Below, piece by piece: positions 57,912 through 64,000 of a stretch of 64,000 nt of DNA. The notes beneath the pieces were generated by a model, which did not search any database, was not told the origin of the DNA, and saw nothing but the letters and a program-made list of their open reading frames with translations. This DNA comes from CAVTWY01 sp963738615 (GTDB lineage Bacteria; Pseudomonadota; Gammaproteobacteria; Burkholderiales; Burkholderiaceae_C). The stretch covers positions 310,001-374,000 of the forward strand of contig CAVTXI010000012.1 in the NCBI GenBank assembly GCA_963738615.1, in the 5' to 3' direction. The position numbers and the translations under genes are program-made. Within the stretch, counting starts at the first letter, position 1. Each line of letters starts with the position of its first letter.

Positions 57912-58303
57912 AAAGCCAACAACCCGACATGAAACAAGGCCTGCTGCTCATTGCTCACGGCGCGCGCGACCCGGCGTGGGCGCGGCCGTTCGAAGCCATT
58001 GCGGCACGCATCGCCGAGCGCGCACCCGAACGCGTGGTGCGCGTTGCCTTCCTCGAGCACATGGCGCCCAACATCGACGCGGCCAGCGGAGCGTTGGTGC
58101 GCGAAGGTTGCCTGCGCATCGACGTGCTGCCGATGTTCCTGGGGTCGGGCGGCCACGTGCAGCGCGACGTGCCGCTGGCCGTCGAAGCGCTGGGGCGCCG
58201 GCATCCGCAGGTGCGATTCGTGGTTCACCCAACGATCGGCGAGGTCGGCGAGGTGATCGACGCGATGGCCGCGAGCGTGGTCGAGCTGAGCTCGGGGCCT
58301 TGA
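57908..58303 (+). CDS. cbiX: Small CbiX-type sirohydrochlorin chelatase
   Basis: A GTG at 57908 overlaps the lptG stop (GTGA); an ATG at 57929 is an alternative. The product is about 124-131 residues, the length of single-domain CbiX(S)/SirB. Metal-binding histidines lie in LLIAHGARDPAWARPF and LGSGGHVQRDVPLAVEAL. The enzyme inserts Fe2+ or Co2+ into sirohydrochlorin; the iron form gives siroheme for sulfite and nitrite reductases. Its place before cysB favours the siroheme role. Confidence 0.85.
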   Translation: MKSQQPDMKQGLLLIAHGARDPAWARPFEAIAARIAERAPERVVRVAFLEHMAPNIDAASGALVREGCLRIDVLPMFLGSGGHVQRDVPLAVEALGRRHPQVRFVVHPTIGEVGEVIDAMAASVVELSSGP

Positions 58304-58327
58304 GGCGATGTCCATGAGGCTGCGTCC

Positions 58328-59272
58328 ATGAACCTGCAACAGCTTCGCTTTGTTCAAGAGGCCGCGCGCCGCGGGCTGAACCTGACCGAAGTAGCCAAAG
58401 CGCTGCACACCTCGCAGCCCGGGGTCAGCAAAGCGATCCTCGAGCTCGAGAGCGAACTGGGCATCGACATCTTCGAGCGCCATGGCAAGCGCCTGCGCCG
58501 CGTGACCGAGCCCGGGCAGCACGCGCTGCGCGCGATCGAACTGATCTTGCGCGAGGTCGGCAACCTGAAGCGCATCGGCGAGGAGTTCGGGCAGCAGCAG
58601 AACGGCACGCTGTCGATCGCCACGACGCATACGCAGGCGCGCTACGTGCTGCCGCGCGCAGTCGCCACGCTGCGCGAGCGTCACCCCGACGTCAAGATCA
58701 GCCTGCACCAGGGCACGCCGGCGCAGGTGGCGCAGATGGTGATCGAAGAAGTGGCCGACGTGGGGCTTGCGACCGAAGCGCTGGCCGAATACACCGAGCT
58801 GGTCACGCTGCCTTGCTATGAGTGGCAGCACGTGCTGGTGGTGCCGACCTCGCACACGCTGGCGACGATCGCGCGGCCCACGCTCGCGCAGATCGCGGCG
58901 CATGCGTTGGTGACTTATCACCCGACGTTCACCGGCCGCGGGCGCATCGACGCCGCGTTCGCGCAGGCATCGCTTGCGCCGCAGGTCGCCATCGAGGCCA
59001 TTGACTCCGACGTCATCAAGACCTACACGCGTCTGGGTCTGGGCGTGGGCATCGTCGCTGAAATGGCGGTCGACACCGCGGGCGTCGACGCCGACCTGGT
59101 GTGCACGCCGGTCGGCTACCTCTTCGGGCGCAACGTCGCGCGCATCGCGCTCAAGCGCGGCGCCTTCCTGCGCCACTACGTCTACACCTTCGCCCAGCTT
59201 CTGTCCGACCGCATCACGCCCGCCTTGCTGGCGCAGGCGCTGCGCGGGGGCGGGGAACTCTACGAACTATGA
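58328..59272 (+). CDS. cysB: CysB-type LysR-family transcriptional regulator
   Basis: The product has 314 residues from the ATG at 58328. The winged HTH reads LNLTEVAKALHTSQPGVSKA, with the CysB-type start MNLQQLRFVQEAARRG. The effector domain has LSIATTHTQARYVLPRAVAT, typical of CysB/Cbl. It normally responds to O- or N-acetylserine and activates sulfate assimilation genes. Neighbouring cbiX (siroheme) and a methionine-type aminotransferase are consistent with sulfur metabolism. Confidence 0.88.
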   Translation: MNLQQLRFVQEAARRGLNLTEVAKALHTSQPGVSKAILELESELGIDIFERHGKRLRRVTEPGQHALRAIELILREVGNLKRIGEEFGQQQNGTLSIATTHTQARYVLPRAVATLRERHPDVKISLHQGTPAQVAQMVIEEVADVGLATEALAEYTELVTLPCYEWQHVLVVPTSHTLATIARPTLAQIAAHALVTYHPTFTGRGRIDAAFAQASLAPQVAIEAIDSDVIKTYTRLGLGVGIVAEMAVDTAGVDADLVCTPVGYLFGRNVARIALKRGAFLRHYVYTFAQLLSDRITPALLAQALRGGGELYEL

Positions 59273-59276
59273 GCCT

Positions 59277-60428
59277 ATGAACCTCGAGTCTCTGCAATCA
59301 CGCTTGCCCAACGTGGGCACGACGATCTTCACCGTGATGTCGGCGCTGGCTGCCGAGCGCGGTGCCATCAACCTGGGCCAGGGCTTCCCTGACTTCGCCT
59401 GCGACCCGCGCCTGACCGACGCGGTAGCCGACGCGATGCGCGCGGGGCACAACCAGTACCCGCCGATGACCGGCATACCCGTGCTGCGCGAAGCCATCGC
59501 GCAGAAGGTCGAGTCGCTGTACGGGCGGCGCTACGACCCGGGCAGCGAGATCACCGTGACAGCCGGCGCCACGCAGGCGATCCTGTCGGCCATTCTTGCC
59601 GTCGTGCACCCCGGCGACGAGGTCATCGTGCTCGAGCCCTGCTACGACAGCTACGCACCCAACATCGAGTTGGCAGGCGGGCGCGTGGTTCGCGTGCCCC
59701 TGGTGCCCGGCACGTTCCGCCCCGACTTCCCCGCGATCAGCGCTGCCATGTCAGCGCGCACGCGCGCCATCATCGTGAACTCGCCACACAACCCCAGCGG
59801 CACCGTGTGGACACCCGCCGAAGTCGACCGCTTGGCCGCGATGCTGGCTCCGACCAATGTGCTGCTGATCAGCGACGAGGTCTACGAGCACATGGTGTTC
59901 GACGGTGCGCGACACATCAGCGCGGCGTCAGTGCCTGCGCTGGCCGAACGCGCGATCGTGGTTTCGAGCTTCGGCAAGACCTACCACGTCACCGGCTGGA
60001 AGATCGGCTACGTCGCCGCGCCCGCGGCGCTGACAGCCGAGTTCCGCAAGGTGCACCAGTTCAACGTGTTCACCGTCAACACGCCGATGCAGCACGGGCT
60101 GGCGGGCTTCATGCAAGACCCGTCGCATCACCTGCAACTGGCGGCCTTCTACCAACGCAAGCGAGATCACTTCCGCGCCGGCCTGGCGGGCAGCCGCCTG
60201 AAATTGCTGCCCTGCGAGGGCAGCTACTTCCAGTGCGTCGACTACCGCGCGATCAGCGACTTGACCGAAGCCGAGTTCTGCCGCCAGCTCACGATCAACC
60301 ACGGCGTCGCGGCGATTCCGCTGTCGGCGTTCTACGAGCCGGCTTTCGAGCAGTCGATCGTGCGGCTGTGCTTCGCCAAACGCAACGAGACGCTCGACAC
60401 CGCGCTCGAGCGTCTGGCGCGGGTCTGA
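59277..60428 (+). CDS. Methionine aminotransferase-like PLP enzyme (YbdL type)
   Basis: The product has 383 residues from the ATG at 59277, five bases after cysB. Class I/II aminotransferase motifs: INLGQGFPDFACDPRLTDAV, VTAGATQAILSAILAVVHPG, IIVNSPHNPSGTVWTP, SDEVYEHMVFD, and the PLP lysine in VSSFGKTYHVTGWKIGYVAA. Close to YbdL/MetAT, which transaminates methionine and related 2-oxo acids; kynurenine aminotransferases are an alternative. It converges with the FimV-like gene, two bases apart. Confidence 0.85.
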   Translation: MNLESLQSRLPNVGTTIFTVMSALAAERGAINLGQGFPDFACDPRLTDAVADAMRAGHNQYPPMTGIPVLREAIAQKVESLYGRRYDPGSEITVTAGATQAILSAILAVVHPGDEVIVLEPCYDSYAPNIELAGGRVVRVPLVPGTFRPDFPAISAAMSARTRAIIVNSPHNPSGTVWTPAEVDRLAAMLAPTNVLLISDEVYEHMVFDGARHISAASVPALAERAIVVSSFGKTYHVTGWKIGYVAAPAALTAEFRKVHQFNVFTVNTPMQHGLAGFMQDPSHHLQLAAFYQRKRDHFRAGLAGSRLKLLPCEGSYFQCVDYRAISDLTEAEFCRQLTINHGVAAIPLSAFYEPAFEQSIVRLCFAKRNETLDTALERLARV

Positions 60429-60430
60429 GC

Positions 60431-62405
60431 TCAGAGCTTCGACTTCGTCCGCGGAGGCAGGTCGAGATCGATCTTCGGCATCGCATGCATCGCGGCTCGC
60501 GTGCTGCCATGCTGTGACGACACGTCCAGATCGAGCGAGCCCATGATCGTCGAGTGCATCGACGAACTCTCCAGCGGCGTCATCAACGGCGCGGGCGAGG
60601 TTTCGCCGCCGATGGGCAGCAACACATCGACCCCGGCGCCCTTGCTCTGGCTGCTGTCCTCGTGCAGTTGGCGCGCCATCTGGTAGAGGAACAGCACGTC
60701 CTGGTAGGCGGGCAGGTCGAACAGTTCCTTCTCGTCGCCACGCCCGAAGGCCATGGCCTCGAGTTCGGCCATCGAGTCCAGCGGGTTGGGCCATACCGCC
60801 TGAAGCCGCGCGACCTGCTTGGGGTACTCGAGCAGCGGACGGCCGGCCTGGCCGTAGTCCTCCCATTCGGGCGCCACGCTGTTGAAGCGCTGATTGAAGC
60901 GGCGGCGCATGACTTCGTAGTCATCACGGTCGCTGCGACGGTGGTACACCTCGAGCAGCTTCAGGTACGGGATGGGGGCCGCGCCACCGGTGTTGCGCAG
61001 GTGGGCCAGCAGCAGGTCGATCGCTGCGTCATCGTGGCCCAGGGCAATGAAGAAGTCCGCTTGCTGTTCGAGATCGATCTGCTCGTCGACCGAGACTGCA
61101 CGATGCGTGTCGACCTGCATCTGCGACTGCACTGGCGCCACCGCACGTGCGGGCAGACGTGGGAGGGTGACAGGCTCGGCGCCTATGGGGGCCGGGATCG
61201 TCTCGGGCGAGACGTTGACCGTCGACGGACCGAACGTGCGTGTGGGGTACTCGCCCACCGGCGGCATCGGGATGTGGGAAATCGGCGGTCGGACCGAAGC
61301 GGACACCGATACCGACGGCGCGCCGTCGTCGACTTCGCTCACGCGCGACTGAAGCATCGACGACTGGTTCTCGCGCGCCCACCAAGCATTGCGCCGACTT
61401 TCCTCGGCAAGCTTGCGCACGCGGTAGGCCAGCCACAGCGCCAGCGCTGTCGACAGCGCTGCAAGCCCTGCGATCCAGGGCAGCCACTGCGTCCACTCGC
61501 TGGCCGGGCCCTGGTTCTGCGCGAGCTTCGATTGCAGCTTGACGATCGAATCGGCTTGCTCTTTCGAGCTGGCTTTCAGGCGCTCGACTTCGGACTCCAG
61601 CGACTTGACGCGCGTTTGCGCGGCCACTGCCGTCGCTTGCGCCTCCGTCGCGCTGGCCAACGCCGCGGAGGCCGCCGGGTCAGACACCGCCACGGGCGAT
61701 CCTGAAGCACCTGCCGTCACGCTGCCCGACTCGAGCTGCAGCCTGGGCCGCTCGGTCTCGGCAACGCGGGTACGCATGCCTGCCGCCGGGGCTTTTCTGG
61801 TTTCGGCGTTCGGCAGCGCTGACGGGCGTGGCCGCTGCCGTCTGCGTCTCTCCGGCGGGTGCCGCAATCGGCGTGCGGCGAACCGGTGGGTCGCGTCGGG
61901 CGGCACGCTCTTCGATGGGCCGTGCTGCGCCAGCGGCCGCCGTCAACGCGGGACTGGACCCTTGCGACGCGGAGCTCGGCGCGGCGTCACGCTCGCCGAT
62001 CGAGGGGGCGGTCCGAGCCAGCGCCGTCGGCGGATCGGCAAGCAGCGTGAACGATCGGCTCAGCCGTGGCGGGCAACCGGCCGTGACGTTCACCGTGATG
62101 ACGGGTTCGTCGACAGCCGAGGTTGTCGACACGCGCACGACGCGGGTTAGTTCGTCGGAACCACGCGTGAGGCGCGCGCGCACCAGACTCGGGTGAATTT
62201 GTGTTTCGCCGTGCACGACTTCAGCACGCACACATTCCTCGGCGACTTCATCCTCGCCGGGCGCCAACACGATGGGGATGGCGACGCTGAGGGGCTGCCC
62301 CAGGATGACGGCACTGCGCACGCGCCCAAAGCTCAGGGCCTGGGCATCCGGAATGACCGCGACCGACGAGATGCCGACGATCAAGACCGCGTAAAGATGT
62401 CGCAT
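60431..62405 (-). CDS. FimV-like membrane protein (one frameshift)
   Basis: The start is the ATG at 62405. The signal peptide (LIVGISSVAVIPDAQA) is followed by the FimV N-terminal domain (LSFGRVRSAVILGQPLSVAI). A Pro/Ala-rich linker contains one extra base near 61820. A coiled coil (RVKSLESEVERLKASSKEQA), one membrane helix (WLPWIAGLAALSTALALWLA) and an acidic C-terminal part with a TPR-like stretch (QADFFIALGHDDAAIDLLLA) complete it. Corrected length is 657 residues, shorter than pilus-associated FimV, and no LysM domain is seen. FimV organises polar type IV pili; a similar polar or cell-wall scaffold role is inferred. Confidence 0.78.
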
Positions 62406-62595
62406 GCGTAGGGTCGGAAACCAGAGCGTCGAAAGTTGGCGGGGACTCTAGCATGCACCCCTGCCAGCACGGCCCGCCTATGCCTCGCGTGCAACAATGC
62501 GCGCGCCCTTCCGGATGCCACTTATTTCACGCCTGCGCGGTGTCCCACGTGGTGTTCCACGTGATGTTCTCGTCAGGCGATCGACGTAGCCTGCG

Positions 62596-63390
62596 ATGCC
62601 TGCCGAAATCCTGACCGACCGACCGCATGCGCACACGCTGGTGCTGACGATCAGCGACCCTGCGGCCCGCAACGCGCTGTCGCCCCAGGTTTATGCGGCC
62701 GGCATCGAAGCGCTGGACACCGCCGAATCGCAACCGCAGATCCGCTGCGTCGTGCTTCGTGGCGCTGGCGAGCACTTCTGCGGCGGTGGTGACCTTCAGC
62801 GCCTGAAGGCGACGCGCTCGCTGGGCGTGCAGGAAGGCGCCGAGCGCCAGCGCCAGTCGATCGAGCGGCTGAACGGTTTCGTCGAAACGTTGCGCTCGTT
62901 CCCGAAGCCGGTGATCGCGGCGGTCGAGGGTTATGCAGCGGGGGCCGGGTTCTCGCTGGTGCTGGCGTGTGACCTCGTGGTCGCGGCCGAAGACGCGAAG
63001 TTCTTGATGGCGTACGCCAAGGTCGGCCTGTCGCCTGACGGCGGCGCGTCGTGGCACCTCGCGCGGCGGATGTCGCCCAGCCTGGCGCTCGAAACCATCA
63101 TGCTGCCGACGCCCATGGCCGCTGACCGTGCGCATTCGCTGGGTCTGGTCAACGAGGTCGTGCCACATGGGCAGGCGCTGGCCGCCGCCCTTGCGTTGGC
63201 CGAACGCCTGGCAGCGATGCCGCCGAACGTGCTCTCGAGCGCCAAAGAGTTGGTGCACGGCGCCGCGCGGCGCAACCTGCCCGAGCAGCTGGCCGCCGAG
63301 CGCGATCACTTCGTCGCGAACCTCTTCCACGACAACGGCGGCGAAGGCATTCAGGCGTTCCTGGACAAGCGCGCGCCGCAGTTCCGCTGA
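62596..63390 (+). CDS. Enoyl-CoA hydratase/isomerase family protein
   Basis: The product has 264 residues from the ATG at 62596. Crotonase motifs: VVLRGAGEHFCGGGDLQRLK (oxyanion hole), AAVEGYAAGAGFSLVLACDL and MAYAKVGLSPDGGASWHLAR, where Asp takes the usual second catalytic Glu position. The pattern resembles oxepin-CoA hydrolase/alternative-type hydratases. It precedes the phosphotransferase-like gene by 3 bp, so the two are likely cotranscribed. The reaction is hydration or isomerisation of an enoyl-CoA. Confidence 0.84.
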   Translation: MPAEILTDRPHAHTLVLTISDPAARNALSPQVYAAGIEALDTAESQPQIRCVVLRGAGEHFCGGGDLQRLKATRSLGVQEGAERQRQSIERLNGFVETLRSFPKPVIAAVEGYAAGAGFSLVLACDLVVAAEDAKFLMAYAKVGLSPDGGASWHLARRMSPSLALETIMLPTPMAADRAHSLGLVNEVVPHGQALAAALALAERLAAMPPNVLSSAKELVHGAARRNLPEQLAAERDHFVANLFHDNGGEGIQAFLDKRAPQFR

Positions 63391-63393
63391 GCC

Positions 63394-64000
63394 ATGGCCG
63401 ACGACTCGAGCTCCACCGGCACGCGGCCCGTCGCAGAGCATCATCGATTCGACATCGACGCCGTGACAGCGTGGCTGTCTGCGCACGTCGACGATTTCCG
63501 TGGCCCACTGGAGGTTTCGCAATTTAAAGGTGGGCAGTCGAATCCGACCTACCGGCTCGACACGCCCACGCGTTCGTACGTGTTGCGATCCAAGCCGGGC
63601 CCGGTGGCGAAGCTGCTGCCGTCGGCCCACGCGATCGAGCGCGAGTTCCGCGTGATGAGCGCATTGGCGGCCACCGACGTGCCGGTCGCGCGCATGCTCG
63701 CGTTGTGCGAAGACGAAGCGGTGATCGGCCGTGCGTTCTACGTCATGCAGCACGTGGACGGCCGCGTGATGTGGGACCAGGCGCTGCCCACGAGCACACC
63801 CGCCGGTCGTGGTGCGATCTACGACGAAATGAACCGCGTGATCGCCGCGCTGCATCGCGTCGACCCTGCTGCGGTGGGCCTGTCCGACTACGGCAAAGCC
63901 GGCAACTACTTCGAGCGCCAGCTGGGGCGCTGGAGCAAGCAGTACCGGGCTTCGGTGACCGAGCCCATCGAAGCGATGGACCGGCTGATGGATTGGTTGC
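63394..64000 (+). CDS. Aminoglycoside phosphotransferase-like (ACAD10/11-type APH) protein, cut by the window end
   Basis: The ATG at 63394 opens a frame that runs off the window, 202 codons visible. The sequence has LEVSQFKGGQSNPTYRLDT, YVLRSKPGPVAKLLPSAHAI, EREFRVMSALAATDVPVARM, FYVMQHVDGRVMWDQALP, and NRVIAALHRVDPAAVGLSDY. These are the N-lobe motifs of the APH family seen next to acyl-CoA dehydrogenases (ACAD10/11). These kinases are thought to phosphorylate 4-hydroxyacyl-CoA. The link to the hydratase upstream fits acyl-CoA catabolism. Confidence 0.82.
   Translation, partial: MADDSSSTGTRPVAEHHRFDIDAVTAWLSAHVDDFRGPLEVSQFKGGQSNPTYRLDTPTRSYVLRSKPGPVAKLLPSAHAIEREFRVMSALAATDVPVARMLALCEDEAVIGRAFYVMQHVDGRVMWDQALPTSTPAGRGAIYDEMNRVIAALHRVDPAAVGLSDYGKAGNYFERQLGRWSKQYRASVTEPIEAMDRLMDWL

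Overview
The window is GC-rich DNA with dense short-gap operons. The gene content fits a betaproteobacterium of the order Burkholderiales: pepA-holC divergent from lptF-lptG, a CysB regulator beside a sirohydrochlorin chelatase, a Liv cassette, a PEP-CTERM surface protein, a FimV-like protein and a VasX-type effector. No rRNA, origin, CRISPR array or complete insertion sequence is visible, so the genus is left open.

Layout. 1-3510: the 3' part of a VasX-like type VI effector gene, a small membrane protein and an IS630 transposase remnant. 3515-8002 (minus): a four-gene exported-protein operon comprising a cohesin-like PEP-CTERM protein, a beta-propeller protein ending in a type I dockerin (split by an IS5-type transposase fragment), a TolB-like propeller and a small secreted protein. 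8229-12710 (minus): AidB-type acyl-CoA dehydrogenase, GNAT protein, NADP-dependent oxidoreductase, thioesterase and SDR. 12823-31228 (minus): an RTX secretion locus with a giant lipase-RTX protein (about 3,584 residues after frame correction), a lipoprotein, a second small RTX gene, an AT-richer patch of unknown genes, a glycosyltransferase, and the HlyD-type adaptor and HlyB-type ABC exporter. 31464-37514 (minus): a beta-oxidation operon. 37622-40454: a Sel1-repeat protein with an HExxH site and a beta-helix lipoprotein. 40583-45788 (minus): a branched-chain amino acid type ABC transporter. 45933-53573: an amino acid decarboxylase, an NfeD/stomatin pair, a beta-lactamase-like hydrolase, tRNA-Ser(GGA), a CPBP membrane protein, a second Liv-type binding protein and a small acidic protein. 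53566-62405: holC and pepA facing lptF-lptG, then cbiX, cysB, an aminotransferase and a FimV-like protein. 62596-64000: an enoyl-CoA hydratase and the start of an aminoglycoside-phosphotransferase-like protein.

A feature of the whole window is that many normally conserved genes (fadJ-like, livK, the decarboxylase, nfeD, the stomatin gene, the exporter, an acyl-CoA dehydrogenase) carry single-base frameshifts. Most look like one extra base, and removing them restores family-typical lengths. I read these as probable sequence or assembly errors, and annotate such genes across their full span with the shift positions stated.

The most interesting candidates are the putative cohesin-dockerin pair in the 3.5-8.0 kb operon, and the RTX-lipase locus, where a glycosyltransferase gene abuts the type I exporter genes.
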